The position numbers were made by a program, and so were the translations under genes. From PALSA-505 sp963702235 (lineage in GTDB: Bacteria > Actinomycetota > Actinomycetes > Streptosporangiales > Streptosporangiaceae), in the NCBI GenBank assembly GCA_963702235.1, contig CAVPBZ010000013.1, positions 310,001-374,000 of the forward strand: a stretch of DNA of 64,000 bases, in the 5' to 3' direction. The first letter of the stretch is position 1. Every line of letters starts with the position of its first letter. The notes beneath the pieces are model-generated. The model was not told the DNA's origin. It did no database searches and saw nothing but the letters and a program-made list of their open reading frames with translations. Of the stretch, positions 10,122 to 18,904 are shown piece by piece.

Positions 10122-10676
10122 GTGATCGGCGACGAGTTCGCGGCCGTGCTCGAGGCTGCCCGGCATGGCAGCGAGGACGCGTTCTCCGCGCTGTGGCATG
10201 ACGGGAACCCGGCGCTGCTGCGGTACCTGCGGCTGATCGCCCCGCGGGCCGCCGAGGACGTGGCCGCGGAGACCTGGGCCCACGTGGTCCGCGGCCTGGC
10301 CGCCTTCCGCGGTGACGAGGCGGCGTGGCGGGCTTGGCTGTTCACCACCGCGCGGCGGCGCGCCATCGACGACGCGCGGCGCAGCGCGCGGCGGCCGGCC
10401 ACGTCGCTGACGGTGGAGACCGCGATCCGTGCCCCGGCGGCAGCCGACGCCGCCGACGTCGCTATGGAGAACATCGACACCCAGGCCGCCATCGCGCTGG
10501 TCTCGGAACTGCCGCGGCTGCAGGCCGAGGTGATCCTGCTGCGGGTCGTGGCCGGGCTGGACACCGACGCGGTGTCGAGGCTGCTCGGCCGCAGCCCGGG
10601 CGCCGTCCGGGTCGCGGCCCACCGCGGCTTGCGGCGGCTCGCGGAGAAGCTCTCCCGGGCCGGAGTAACGCTGTGA
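10122..10676 (+). CDS. ECF RNA polymerase sigma factor
   Basis: The 184-residue protein starting at GTG 10122 has region 2 (WHDGNPALLRYLRLIAPRAAEDVAAETW ... WLFTTARRRAIDDARR, given here in pieces) and region 4 (LPRLQAEVILLRVVAGLD ... LLGRSPGAVRVAAHRGL). It is an extracytoplasmic-function type. The last codons overlap the start of the next gene (GTGA at 10673-10676), a sign of translational coupling with a likely cognate membrane partner. Confidence 0.88.
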   Translation: MIGDEFAAVLEAARHGSEDAFSALWHDGNPALLRYLRLIAPRAAEDVAAETWAHVVRGLAAFRGDEAAWRAWLFTTARRRAIDDARRSARRPATSLTVETAIRAPAAADAADVAMENIDTQAAIALVSELPRLQAEVILLRVVAGLDTDAVSRLLGRSPGAVRVAAHRGLRRLAEKLSRAGVTL

Positions 10677-11656
10677 CGGGCCACAGCGTTTCGGATCCTG
10701 ACATGCCTAACTTTCCGTGGCGCCCCGGCAGCAGCGTTCCCCCGGTCGGGGACAGCGCGCTCGACGAACTGCTGGCGACGGGCCAGTCGCCGCAGGACGC
10801 TGCCGCCGGGCTGCGGCCCGTGGCAGACGTGCTCGCCGCGCTGCAGGCCGCGCCGTCGGCCGGCGAGCTGGCCGGGAAGACGCGGGCCCTGGCCGAGTTC
10901 CGCGACACGATCGGCCGGGCGCACCGGGTACGCCGGGTCCGCCTGGCAGGCCAGCGCAGGGCAGCCGCGCTGCGCACGCGGGCCAACTCGAAGCTTGCTG
11001 CCGCGGCCGCCGCAGCTGCCGTCGTCGTCGCGGCCGGCACCGTCGCCGCCTACGTCGGGGCCCTGCCCGCGCCGCTGCAGAAGGCAGCCCATGACGCCAT
11101 CCATGCGCCGGCGGCCAAGAAGGTAGCGGCCGCCGTGCCGCCAGCCCGCAGCAGGGCTGGTGTGGCCGCTGCCGACTCGGCCCAGCGGCTGTGCACCGCC
11201 TACCAGCACGCCAGCGTGAATGGCGGTCCCACCGACCGGGCAGCCGCGTTCCGCGACCTGGAGCGGGCGGCTCGCGGGCCCGGCAACGTGACCTCGTTCT
11301 GCGCGTCCCTCTACCGGCCCGGCGCCTCGGCCATCAAGCCGGGCGCGGCCCAGCATCTCCGCGTCCGCCAGTCCCCCCATCGCGCAGGGGAGCAGTCCGC
11401 CCACTACGCAGGCAAGCGGCCCGGTCATGACGGGGGCACATGGTCCGGTCATCCCGGTGGCGAGCAGTCCGGTTATCCCGCCGGGAAGCGGCCAGGACAC
11501 CCGGCAGGGGACCGTTCCCCCCGCCCGCCGGGAGGGCGGTCCGCCCGCCCCCACGACCTCTCCCACAGGGAAGCCGGCAGCGGCTCAGCCCCTGGAGCCC
11601 AGCGGCCTTCCCAAGTCCACCCGCTGGCCCTGTCAGGCCAGGGCCGCGGGTGTTGA
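10673..11656 (+). CDS. Putative sigma-factor partner: single-pass membrane protein with low-complexity tail
   Basis: Starting at GTG 10673, this protein has a helical N-terminal cytosolic part, an Ala/Val-rich membrane segment around residues 107-130, and an extracytoplasmic part with two cysteines (SAQRLCTAYQHAS and NVTSFCASLY). Its place overlapping the ECF sigma gene makes an anti-sigma or signalling role likely, but no zinc-anti-sigma HxxxCxxC motif is visible. After about 11345 the given frame is a Gly/His/Arg-rich tail, while the next frame gives a more natural Ser/Pro/Thr-rich tail (SSPPTTQASGPV), so a frameshift may be present and the true C-terminus is uncertain. Confidence 0.6.
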   Translation: MTGHSVSDPDMPNFPWRPGSSVPPVGDSALDELLATGQSPQDAAAGLRPVADVLAALQAAPSAGELAGKTRALAEFRDTIGRAHRVRRVRLAGQRRAAALRTRANSKLAAAAAAAAVVVAAGTVAAYVGALPAPLQKAAHDAIHAPAAKKVAAAVPPARSRAGVAAADSAQRLCTAYQHASVNGGPTDRAAAFRDLERAARGPGNVTSFCASLYRPGASAIKPGAAQHLRVRQSPHRAGEQSAHYAGKRPGHDGGTWSGHPGGEQSGYPAGKRPGHPAGDRSPRPPGGRSARPHDLSHREAGSGSAPGAQRPSQVHPLALSGQGRGC

Positions 11657-11809
11657 ACCGCGGGCCCGGGTCCCTTCCCCCGGGGGGCCCGGCCCGCGGT
11701 GCTACGTGGTTATCCGCTCAGCGGTCAGGGCCGGGTCACCCGGTCAGCGGTTTCTGGTTGGCGGCCCCGGGCCCGGCCGGTACCCTGAGTCAGACGATTT
11801 TCGTCAGCT

Positions 11810-11897
11810 GGAGGCTTCGCCTAGTCCGGTCTATGGCGCCGCACTGCTAATGCGGTTTGGGTCCTGCCCATCCGGGGTTCAAATCCCCGAGCCTCCG
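11810..11897 (+). tRNA. tRNA-Ser (anticodon GCU)
   Basis: A class II tRNA of 88 nt. The 7-bp acceptor stem pairs GGAGGCT (11810-11816) with AGCCTCC (11890-11896), with discriminator G 11897. The anticodon loop is CTGCTAA, giving GCU for AGC/AGU serine codons. A long variable arm and the T loop GGTTCAAAT are present. The bases after the discriminator are CAG, so CCA is not encoded. Confidence 0.95.
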
Positions 11898-11905
11898 CAG
11901 GTAAG

Positions 11906-11936
11906 CGGCCCCCTCCCCAGCACACGGAGGGGGCCG
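11906..11936 (+). terminator. Hairpin after tRNA-Ser, likely terminator
   Basis: CGGCCCCCTCC (11906-11916) and GGAGGGGGCCG (11926-11936) form a perfect 11-bp stem with a 9-nt loop, starting 9 bases after the tRNA. There is no T-tract, as is usual in high-GC actinobacteria. It lies between the tRNA and the convergent VOC gene and could serve both. Confidence 0.7.
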
Positions 11937-11950
11937 TGTGCGGCCTCCGA

Positions 11951-12337
11951 TCAGGGGCGGCGGCCCGCAAGGACGCAGAACTCGTTCCCCTCTGGGTCGG
12001 CAAGTACGACCCAGCTCACATCGCCTTGGCCGACGTCGGCGTGTCGAGCACCTAGGTCGAGCAGGCGACGGACCTCTTCGTCTTGCTCCCTGTCGGTTGG
12101 GTTGACGTCGAGGTGGAGCCTGTTCTTGACGGTCTTGCCCTCGGTCACGTGCGCGAATGTCAACGTCGGTGCCACTGGGCCAAGGTGGTTCCTGCCTTCA
12201 GGCACCGTAGGGGAGCCGATCGTGACAATTCCGTCGTCTTCGTCTTGCACCTCGTAGCCAAGGACCGAGCACCAGAACCGGGCGAGACCGTTGGGATCGG
12301 CACAGTCGATCGCAAGCTCGGTGAACTTACTGGTCAT
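11951..12337 (-). CDS. VOC-superfamily (glyoxalase/bleomycin-resistance-like) protein
   Basis: The 128-residue protein has the vicinal-oxygen-chelate pattern: FTELAIDCADPNGLARFW at the N-terminus, the RLHLDVNPTDREQ strand, and the closing VVLADPEGNEFCVL. The His in NRLHLDV and the Glu in GNEFCV are at the usual metal-ligand positions. Close actinobacterial relatives are annotated only as VOC proteins, so the ligand is unknown. The start ATG is at 12337. Confidence 0.85.
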   Translation of the reverse strand: MTSKFTELAIDCADPNGLARFWCSVLGYEVQDEDDGIVTIGSPTVPEGRNHLGPVAPTLTFAHVTEGKTVKNRLHLDVNPTDREQDEEVRRLLDLGARHADVGQGDVSWVVLADPEGNEFCVLAGRRP

Positions 12338-12518
12338 GTCAGGACCTTCGCTAGCTAAGTCAGATGCCCTCTACTGATACGCGCTCGCCGCGCTGGCTGG
12401 GGGCAGTTGCGCGCCCCGCGGCCAACCGCACGACGACACCGTCCCGACTAGCGGCAACAGCGGCAGTCAGTGCACACCTGCCCCAACTGACTATCACCAA
12501 CCGCCGACTTGCCCCATC

Positions 12519-13025
12519 ATGCCGGACATCGATAGAACTGCACGCATGGCATGGGCATGGGCGCTGCTGATTGTGCTCGTCGTCGCCCTCCCCGCCGCGG
12601 TGTGGCTGCGCAGCCGCAATCTCACGCCACCCAGCGAGCCCTATGACGGTCCCGTTCCGAAACTCAACCGGGCGGACCGCTGGCTTTACCACCGGTACCA
12701 GCTCGGTAATTTGGACCGGTCACGCATCATGCAAGCCGTTATCGAAGGGCGGGAACTCAGCGAGCCACCGCTGAGGGAGGCCGCCCATGGCCTTGCTGCT
12801 GCGTTGCTCGCGGGAGAGGTTGGCTGGCTGACCCGCAAGAAGGAACGGATATGCCTCGGCGCGGACCTGTGCCTGATGGCCATAGTCCTCGTCGTGGCGA
12901 TCGTGACCCGGAGATACAGCATGCTCGCCCCCGTCGTCATCGGCGTTCTGCCGCTCCCCCTGGCGGCGAGAGCCTGGAAACGCGACCGGCAACGAGTCGA
13001 GCGTGCACACCACCTCAACGCATGA
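12519..13025 (+). CDS. Membrane protein of unknown function
   Basis: The 168-residue product has one N-terminal membrane segment (WAWALLIVLVVALPAAVWL), a soluble stretch (NRADRWLYHRYQLGNLDRSR), and one or two further segments near residues 118-150 before a basic C-terminus. ATG 12519 and ATG 12546 are both possible starts. I do not recognise a family. Base composition is slightly less GC-rich than the neighbours. Confidence 0.6.
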   Translation: MPDIDRTARMAWAWALLIVLVVALPAAVWLRSRNLTPPSEPYDGPVPKLNRADRWLYHRYQLGNLDRSRIMQAVIEGRELSEPPLREAAHGLAAALLAGEVGWLTRKKERICLGADLCLMAIVLVVAIVTRRYSMLAPVVIGVLPLPLAARAWKRDRQRVERAHHLNA

Positions 13026-13315
13026 CCGTGCCCGGTCACCGGAGCGTGCCCCCGAGATGCCCCCGGACCGCCGTTAACAGCCAACGATCACCGCCAGAGG
13101 CACCCTGGCCAGCCCGAGGTAAGACCCGGCGGTAACCTGCCCGGCACGGTAGCGGACAGGCTCGTAATGCCAGCCCGGGTACCTACGGGGTTTACGTGCT
13201 CAACCCGGGAGGGACGAACAGGTACCCTGCCAAGCCGGGCCGCTACACCTGCACGCCGTAAGCGCAGTCGGCCTGACTAGGGTTGACGTTCTCGTTGGAA
13301 GGGCACCACTGCTTA

Positions 13316-13579
13316 ATGATGATCACGGTGACCAAGGTCAACGGGGACGGGTCAGTGCTGGCCCGGACCGTGGACACAGCCGGTCGCCAGGACCCCGGAC
13401 GGTGGACCCAGCTGGCAGAGGACGCCGCGCTGCACATACCGCCCCGGTACCGGCCGCGACCCGGTGAGGCCGTGTACCGCATCGAGGCCGGAGGGCTCGC
13501 TGCGCTCGTCGCTGAGCAAGATCTGCAGGGACCGCTGCGGGACTTGACTGAGGCCGTGTTTGCCGAAACCGGTAGCTGA
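13316..13579 (+). CDS. Small protein of unknown function
   Basis: An 87-residue acidic protein starting at ATG 13316 (or 13319), with GGAAGG upstream. It reads ITVTKVNGDGSVLARTVDT and ends LTEAVFAETGS, with no membrane segment or signal. The amphipathic beta-strand start and codon bias look coding, but no family is recognised. Confidence 0.5.
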   Translation: MMITVTKVNGDGSVLARTVDTAGRQDPGRWTQLAEDAALHIPPRYRPRPGEAVYRIEAGGLAALVAEQDLQGPLRDLTEAVFAETGS

Positions 13580-13769
13580 TCGCGCAGTGCCAGGCAGCTC
13601 CGGCGGCCTGGGCGCCGCCGACGCGAACATCGCGGCCGGCCCAGAAGGGCTCGCGCAGGATCTTGTGCTGGAGCTTCGGCGCGTGTGCCACCAGTACAAA
13701 CCTGTTCGACGGCAGCGGCCTTCCCCGGCGATGTTCGCGCCGGGGAAGGCCGTGGCTGCAATCAGCGGG

Positions 13770-14885
13770 TCAGTGCAGCAGGTTGAGCATGTTGGTCGCG
13801 TCGTCCACGTAGTAGACGCCGGACCCGTCCGGCACGACGGCGAGGCCGAACAGGGCGCCCGCACCCGGCGGGGTGCCGGAGCTGTCGAGCTGATGCGTGG
13901 CCACCTGCTTACCCGCCGGCGTGGTCTCGACGATCTTCCCGTCGCCGGAGTTGACCGAGAGCACGTCACCGCCGGGCGCGACGGTCACGCCGAGCGGCCC
14001 GTTGAGCGCACCGCCCGAGGTCACAGTCCGGCCCTGTCCGGCGCTACCCGGCCGGAACACGGCGTCCGGGATCGCGGTGATCCTGTTGCCCAGGGTGTCA
14101 GCGACATAGAGCGTGCCGTTGTTGTCCAGCCCGACGCCGGTCGGGCCGATCACCAGGGCGGCCGGGTCGGTCCGCTCGGCAAAGCCCGTGCCGATGTTGG
14201 TCGAGGCGAGAATCCGCGGCGGGTTCTCGTCGAAGGTGCCGAGCAGCAGCCGCAGCACGGTGCCGCGGTGCACGACCTTGCCGCCCGCCGCCGCGGTGCC
14301 GTTGAGCACGTTGGTGACGAACAGCTCGGCGATGGGGCCGACCTGGGCGACCGTCATGTCCCAGGGCCCGTTGATCCCGTGCCCGGTGAAGCTCTCCACG
14401 ACGTTGCCCTCGTTGTTCAGCACGATCAGGCGGCCCGGGCCGTCGAAGACCGTCCCGTTGTGCGAGGTGGGCAGGCTGCCCACGACCACCCAGCCGCCGT
14501 TCAGGATGTTCAGCGCGGTCGTGAGCCCGACGCCGCCGGGGAACTGCGACGGGCTGATGTGGGCGAACTGGCTGACCGTGCCGTCCGGGGCCACCTGCAT
14601 GATCGTGGTACCTGTGCCCTGAACGTTCTTGGCGTCGTTGAAGTTGCTGACCAGCACGTTACCGCTGTGCAGCTTGCCTTCGCTCTGCGGCACAACCGCG
14701 ACACCATACGGATTGACGTCGCCGTTCGCCGGTACCGTGGACGCGATGCTGGTCGTCGAGTGGAACTGCCCGATGAACGACCCGGGCGTGCCTGCTGACG
14801 CGGGCCCGGCAGACAGGCCGGCGGTCAGCAGGACACTCGCTGCCCCGGCCACCGCCGCCAGGGTGATCCGTTTCTTTACCCGCAT
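13770..14885 (-). CDS. Secreted NHL/SMP-30-type beta-propeller protein
   Basis: ATG 14885, preceded by an AAGGA site, gives a signal peptide (RVKKRITLAAVAGAASVLL ... AGPASA) and then a repeated beta-propeller. The blades are PYGVAVVPQSEG, GPTGVGLDNNGTLYVADTLG, GPLGVTVAPGGDVLSVNSGDG and ALFGLAVVPDGSGVYYVDD. This NHL-like pattern is common in extracellular proteins of soil bacteria; it could be a lactonase-like enzyme or a binding scaffold. No catalytic set is recognisable. An ATG 78 bases upstream was not used because the signal peptide starts here. Confidence 0.8.
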   Translation of the reverse strand: MRVKKRITLAAVAGAASVLLTAGLSAGPASAGTPGSFIGQFHSTTSIASTVPANGDVNPYGVAVVPQSEGKLHSGNVLVSNFNDAKNVQGTGTTIMQVAPDGTVSQFAHISPSQFPGGVGLTTALNILNGGWVVVGSLPTSHNGTVFDGPGRLIVLNNEGNVVESFTGHGINGPWDMTVAQVGPIAELFVTNVLNGTAAAGGKVVHRGTVLRLLLGTFDENPPRILASTNIGTGFAERTDPAALVIGPTGVGLDNNGTLYVADTLGNRITAIPDAVFRPGSAGQGRTVTSGGALNGPLGVTVAPGGDVLSVNSGDGKIVETTPAGKQVATHQLDSSGTPPGAGALFGLAVVPDGSGVYYVDDATNMLNLLH

Positions 14886-15049
14886 GATTTCCTTCTCCCT
14901 CCGCACGGGTATGACGCCGCGCGGACGAGCAGGGCAGCGGCGTCGCTCCCCCATATCACGCAAGGAACCGCGACTAGGTTCAGTGACCCCCGCGCCGCAC
15001 CCGGCCGGCGTGCGCGCCAGAGCCCGCCCGGAGCCGTTCGGCAGGCAAG

Positions 15050-16273
15050 ATGTGCGAGGCTGCTGGGGTGCTGGGCCTGGCTGTCATCACCGCGCTGGCG
15101 TCGCTGGCGTGGCTCTACCTGCTGGCCTGCCACGGCGGCTACTGGCGGACCGGCCAGCGGCTGCCGCGGCGGACCGCGGCCCCGGCGTGCTGGCCCTCGG
15201 TCCGCGCGGTCGTGCCGGCCCGCGACGAGGCCGCGATGCTGCCGCTCACGCTGCCGGCGCTGCTGAGCCAGGACTACCCGGGTGACTTCGAGGTGATCGT
15301 CGTTGACGACGGCAGCTCGGACGGCACCGCCGATGTCGCCGAGCGCCTCGGCCGCGGCGCCCGCCGCCGGCCGCGGGTGATCGCGGGCAGCGCGCCACCG
15401 GACGGCTGGGCCGGCAAGGTGTGGGCGATGGCCCAGGGCGCGGCGGAGGCCGGTGACGCGGACTACCTGCTGTTCACCGACGCCGACATCGCCTGCGGCC
15501 CCGGGACGCTGACGGCCCTCGTCACCGCCGCCGAAGGCGACGACAGGGACCTGGTCTCGCAGATGGCCCTGCTCCGCGCGGAGTCGTTCTGGGAGCGCGC
15601 GATCGTTCCCGCGTTCGTCTACTTCTTCGCCCAGCTGTACCCGTTCCGGCGGGTGAACCGCCCCGGCGGGCGCACCGCGGCGGCGGCGGGCGGCTGCATG
15701 CTCGTCCGCCGCCGCGCGCTGGACGCGTCAGGGGGGCTGGCGGGCATCCGCGGCGCCCGGATCGATGACGTGGCACTCGGCCGTCAGCTCAAGCGCAGCC
15801 GCCCGGTCGGCCGCTGCTGGCTGGGGCTGAGCACCGACGTCAGCAGCGTCCGGCCCTACCCCGGGCTGGCCGTCCTGTGGCACATGATCGCGCGCAGCGC
15901 CTACCTGCAGCTGCGCCACTCGCCGGTCCTGCTGGCCGGGACGATCGCCGGCCTGCTGTGGCTCTACGCGCTGCCGCCGGCCGCCGCGCTGGCCGGCCTC
16001 GCGGGCCTGGCCCTCGGCGGGGGCGCGGCCGCCGCCTGGTGCGCCGCCGCGGGCCTGGCCGGCTGGGCGCTGATGGCCGTCAGCTTCGCGCCGATGCTGC
16101 AGCTGTACCGGCTGCCGGTACTGCGGGCGCCCGGCCTGCCGCTGATCGCCGTCCTCTACGCCGCGATGACCCTCGACTCGGCCCGCCGCCACTATGCCGG
16201 CCGCGGCGGTGAGTGGAAGGGCCGGGTCAGCCCGCCGCCACGGCTGCCTCGACGATCCGGCCTGCCGCGATGA
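15050..16273 (+). CDS. HpnB-type family 2 glycosyltransferase
   Basis: The 407-residue protein has one N-terminal membrane helix and a GT-A domain with VVPARDEAAMLPLTLPALL, VIVVDDGSSDGTADVAERL, GWAGKVWAMAQG and the metal-binding LLFTDADIA. It ends with about four membrane segments. GWAGKVWA and the layout match the hopene-associated glycosyltransferase HpnB. No squalene-hopene cyclase or other hpn gene is in the window, so the hopanoid link is inferred from the family only. The 3' end overlaps the convergent amidase by 47 bases. Confidence 0.82.
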   Translation: MCEAAGVLGLAVITALASLAWLYLLACHGGYWRTGQRLPRRTAAPACWPSVRAVVPARDEAAMLPLTLPALLSQDYPGDFEVIVVDDGSSDGTADVAERLGRGARRRPRVIAGSAPPDGWAGKVWAMAQGAAEAGDADYLLFTDADIACGPGTLTALVTAAEGDDRDLVSQMALLRAESFWERAIVPAFVYFFAQLYPFRRVNRPGGRTAAAAGGCMLVRRRALDASGGLAGIRGARIDDVALGRQLKRSRPVGRCWLGLSTDVSSVRPYPGLAVLWHMIARSAYLQLRHSPVLLAGTIAGLLWLYALPPAAALAGLAGLALGGGAAAAWCAAAGLAGWALMAVSFAPMLQLYRLPVLRAPGLPLIAVLYAAMTLDSARRHYAGRGGEWKGRVSPPPRLPRRSGLPR

Positions 16274-17345
16274 GCAGTTCCTCGCCGCCGCTAGGGCCGA
16301 CGAGCTGAAGCGACGCAGGAACATTTCCCCGAACGGGCACGGGCAGCGCGAGCGCGGGCAGCCCGGCCAGGTTGATCGGGGCCGTGAGCGCGGTCAGCCA
16401 GGCGCGCTCGCCGAGCCGCGGCGGCGGGGTCGCGAGCGTGGGCAGCGCGAGGACGGGAAACCGGCGCAGCCAGGCGGCCAGCTGCCCGCGCAGTGCTCCG
16501 GCCCGGGCGCGGGCCGCCGCCACGTCGGCGTCGCCGAGCCGGGCTCCGGCGTCCATGTTGCGCCTGTTCCCCTCGGTGAGCTTGTCCGCCTCCGCGGCCA
16601 GGTACGCGTTCGAGAGGTACCCCTCGCGGTCGATCAGGACCGCTGCGGCCCGGATGGCCGCTCCGAAGTCCACGTCCGGGACGTCCTCGGTGGCGAACCC
16701 CGCGGCCGCCAGCGCCGCGTCGATGGCCGCGTCGATGCCGGGCTCGATCTCCGCGGCCGGCCGCAGCGGGCGCAGCCTGCCGATGGTCATCTGGCCGTCG
16801 TAGGCCGGCGCGGTGAAGCCAGGCTCCAGCAGCCGCATGCCCAGCTCCACCGCGGCGAGGTCGGCGCCCAGCGGGCCGACGGTGTCCAGGGAAGGGGCCA
16901 GCGGGTAGACGCCGGCGGCCGGGATCCGGCCCCAGGTGGTCTTCAGGCCGGCGATGCCGCAGCAGGCGGCCGGGATGCGGACCGAGCCGCCGGTGTCCGT
17001 GCCGTAGCCGACGTCGGCCTCGCCGGCCGCGACGGCGACCGCGGAGCCGCTGGACGACCCGCCGGGGACCAGCCTGCTGTCCAGCGGGTTCACCGGCGTT
17101 CCTGACCAGTCGTTGACGCCGTCGGCGGACCAGCACAGCTCGGTGAGGTTGGTCTTGCCGGTGATCCTGGCGCCGGCCCGGCGCGCGGCGGCCACGGCCG
17201 GGGCGTCGGCGTCGGCCGGCCCGGCGCGGTGGGCGATCACCGGGCAGCCGACGGTCGTGGGCAGGCCGGCCACGTCGATGCAGTCCTTGACCGCGAGCCG
17301 CGGTCCGTCCCCGGGCGGGTCAAGCCGCGTCAGCCAGGTCGCCAT
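16227..17345 (-). CDS. Amidase-signature family hydrolase
   Basis: The 372-residue product carries the amidase-signature Ser-Ser-Lys triad: Lys in RLAVKDCIDVAG, and the Gly/Ser-rich PGGSSSGSAVAVAAGEADVG with GYGTDTGGSVRIPA. These enzymes hydrolyse amides (GatA, indoleacetamide hydrolase, others). No gatB/gatC is adjacent, so a catabolic or secondary role is likelier. ATG 17345 is used because an upstream in-frame ATG adds only non-homologous residues. Confidence 0.88.
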   Translation of the reverse strand: MATWLTRLDPPGDGPRLAVKDCIDVAGLPTTVGCPVIAHRAGPADADAPAVAAARRAGARITGKTNLTELCWSADGVNDWSGTPVNPLDSRLVPGGSSSGSAVAVAAGEADVGYGTDTGGSVRIPAACCGIAGLKTTWGRIPAAGVYPLAPSLDTVGPLGADLAAVELGMRLLEPGFTAPAYDGQMTIGRLRPLRPAAEIEPGIDAAIDAALAAAGFATEDVPDVDFGAAIRAAAVLIDREGYLSNAYLAAEADKLTEGNRRNMDAGARLGDADVAAARARAGALRGQLAAWLRRFPVLALPTLATPPPRLGERAWLTALTAPINLAGLPALALPVPVRGNVPASLQLVGPSGGEELLIAAGRIVEAAVAAG

Positions 17346-17387
17346 GACACCATCCTGGCGGGGCGGCCCGGTGGCGGCCACCGGGTT

Positions 17388-17963
17388 TCAGGACGCGGCA
17401 GGCGGGATGACGACCACCATGGTCATCTGCACGGGCGCGGTGCCGTTGTTGGCGTACCCGTGCGGCAGGCCGCCGGGGAACCGCGCGGACTCGCCCGGGC
17501 CGACCTCGCGCTGCTCGCCTGCCACGGTCAGCGTGACCGTGCCCTGCTCGACCCAGACCAGCTCGCGGGTCGCGGGCCCGTGCGGGTAGCCGCCGAACGC
17601 CTCGCCCGGCCGCAGCTGCCAGCGCCAGAGCTCGGCCGCCCAGGGCGGCTCGGTGGACGCGACGATCGTGCCGGTACCGCCGGCCGGGCCGCGCCACAGC
17701 ACGCGCGCCGAGCCCGGGCCGGCCACGCGCACCGCCGGCGCGTCGCTGATCTCGACCAGGCGGGTGACCGAAACGCCGAACGCGTCGCCGAGCCGGGCCA
17801 GGGTGGCCAGGTTGGGATTGGAGCGTCCCTGCTCGAGCGCGACCAGGACGCCCTTGCTCACCCCCGAACGCACCGCGAGCTGGTCCAGTGACCAGCCGCG
17901 CTCGGTGCGCAGGGTGACCAGGGTGCGCGCGACCGCGCCCGTGACATCGGCTGGATCGGTCAT
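17388..17963 (-). CDS. XRE-family regulator with C-terminal cupin domain
   Basis: The 191-residue protein has an N-terminal helix-turn-helix (GWSLDQLAVRSGVSKGVLVALE) and a C-terminal cupin barrel (TRELVWVEQGTVTLTVAGEQ ... GLPHGYANNG). The start ATG is at 17963. It is divergent from an EamA exporter with 85 bp between them, the standard arrangement for regulators of amino-acid or metabolite exporters. The cupin probably binds the inducer. Confidence 0.9.
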   Translation of the reverse strand: MTDPADVTGAVARTLVTLRTERGWSLDQLAVRSGVSKGVLVALEQGRSNPNLATLARLGDAFGVSVTRLVEISDAPAVRVAGPGSARVLWRGPAGGTGTIVASTEPPWAAELWRWQLRPGEAFGGYPHGPATRELVWVEQGTVTLTVAGEQREVGPGESARFPGGLPHGYANNGTAPVQMTMVVVIPPAAS

Positions 17964-17987
17964 TAACAGCTTTCGCTCGGACACGGG

Positions 17988-18027
17988 CGGTCGGTAGGAT
18001 AGAACAGACGTTACATTATTCCGACCG
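17988..18027. promoter_or_regulatory. Candidate operator/promoter between regulator and EamA exporter
   Basis: CGGTCGG (17988-17994) and CCGACCG (18021-18027) form a perfect 7-bp inverted repeat around an AT-richer core (TAGGATAGAACAGACGTTAC), placed centrally between the divergent starts. A TAGGAT-like -10 on the plus strand and a TATCCT-like box on the minus strand fall inside it. Binding by the XRE-cupin protein is an inference. Confidence 0.45.
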
Positions 18028-18048
18028 ACTCCGTGGGGGCCACGCCGC

Positions 18049-18894
18049 ATGGTTGCGATCTTCGCACTCGCCGCCGCGGTCCTCTACGGCACCGCGGACT
18101 TCCTCGGCGGCGCGGCGGCCCGGCGCGCGTCGGCTCTCGCGGTGCTGAGCGTAACCGCCCCGGTGGGTGAGATCGTCGTGATCACCGTCGCGCTGGCGGC
18201 GGGCGGCCCGATCCGGCTGGCCGGGTTCTGGTGGGGCGTCGCGGGGGGCGTCGCGGGCGGTGCCGGGCTCATCGTCTTCTACGCCGGGCTGGCCGCGGGC
18301 CCGATGACCGTGGTGGCGCCGGTCGCCGCGCTCGTCTCCACGGTCCTGCCCGTCGGCGTGGCGGTTGCTTCGGGTGAGCGTCCCGGGCCCGCTGTCGTGG
18401 CCGGCGCCGTGATCTGCCTGGCCGCGATCACGCTGGTCAGCATGCAGGGCCGCAGGCCCGGCGACGGCGGCGGCCGGGCGGTCCGCGGGCTCGGCTACGG
18501 GTTCGCCGCCGGTGTCGCCTTCGGCTTGTTCTTCCTGTTCCTGCGCAACGCCGGGACGTCAGGCGTGCTCTGGCCGGTCGGCGTCTCCCGGCTGGCCGGC
18601 GCGGTGATTGCCCTGACGGCGGCCGCGGTGACCCGGACCCGGCCGGTGTGGTGGGGTCATGACCGCCGCACCTTTGCCATGGCAGTGGCGTCCGGCGCCT
18701 TCGATGCGACCGCCAACGTCTGCTACGTGCTCGCGACCCGGGCCGGGCTCTTCGGCCTGGCGGTGGTCATCACGTCCCTCTACCCGGGAGTAACCGTGCT
18801 GCTGGCCCGGCTCACGCTCGGCGAGCGGATGCGCTCCGTCCAGCGTGCCGGGCTCGCCCTCGCGGTCGTCGGGATCGTCCTGCTCACCGCGTAA
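18049..18894 (+). CDS. EamA (DMT superfamily) transporter
   Basis: The 281-residue protein shows about ten hydrophobic segments in two five-helix EamA halves, beginning LYGTADFLGGAAARR and with a second-half motif ATNVCYVLATRAGLFGLAVV. It is a plasma-membrane exporter of small metabolites, typical of amino-acid or drug/metabolite export. The divergent XRE-cupin gene probably regulates it. Substrate unknown. Confidence 0.88.
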   Translation: MVAIFALAAAVLYGTADFLGGAAARRASALAVLSVTAPVGEIVVITVALAAGGPIRLAGFWWGVAGGVAGGAGLIVFYAGLAAGPMTVVAPVAALVSTVLPVGVAVASGERPGPAVVAGAVICLAAITLVSMQGRRPGDGGGRAVRGLGYGFAAGVAFGLFFLFLRNAGTSGVLWPVGVSRLAGAVIALTAAAVTRTRPVWWGHDRRTFAMAVASGAFDATANVCYVLATRAGLFGLAVVITSLYPGVTVLLARLTLGERMRSVQRAGLALAVVGIVLLTA

Positions 18895-18904
18895 GGACCG
18901 CTGC

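Noticed and set aside
8780..11566. Very long minus-strand open frame (928 residues)
   Set aside because: It is antisense to the acyl-CoA ligase and ECF sigma genes, Arg/Pro/Gly-rich with no motif; a typical high-GC shadow frame.
11427..12257. Plus-strand open frame running through tRNA-Ser
   Set aside because: It spans a tRNA and is antisense to the VOC gene; its first part may be a shifted tail of the sigma partner, but it is not a separate gene.
13143..13260. Short frame ending TNRYPAKPGRYTCTP
   Set aside because: Looks like a gene tail, but there is no start codon and no recognisable family; too short to support.
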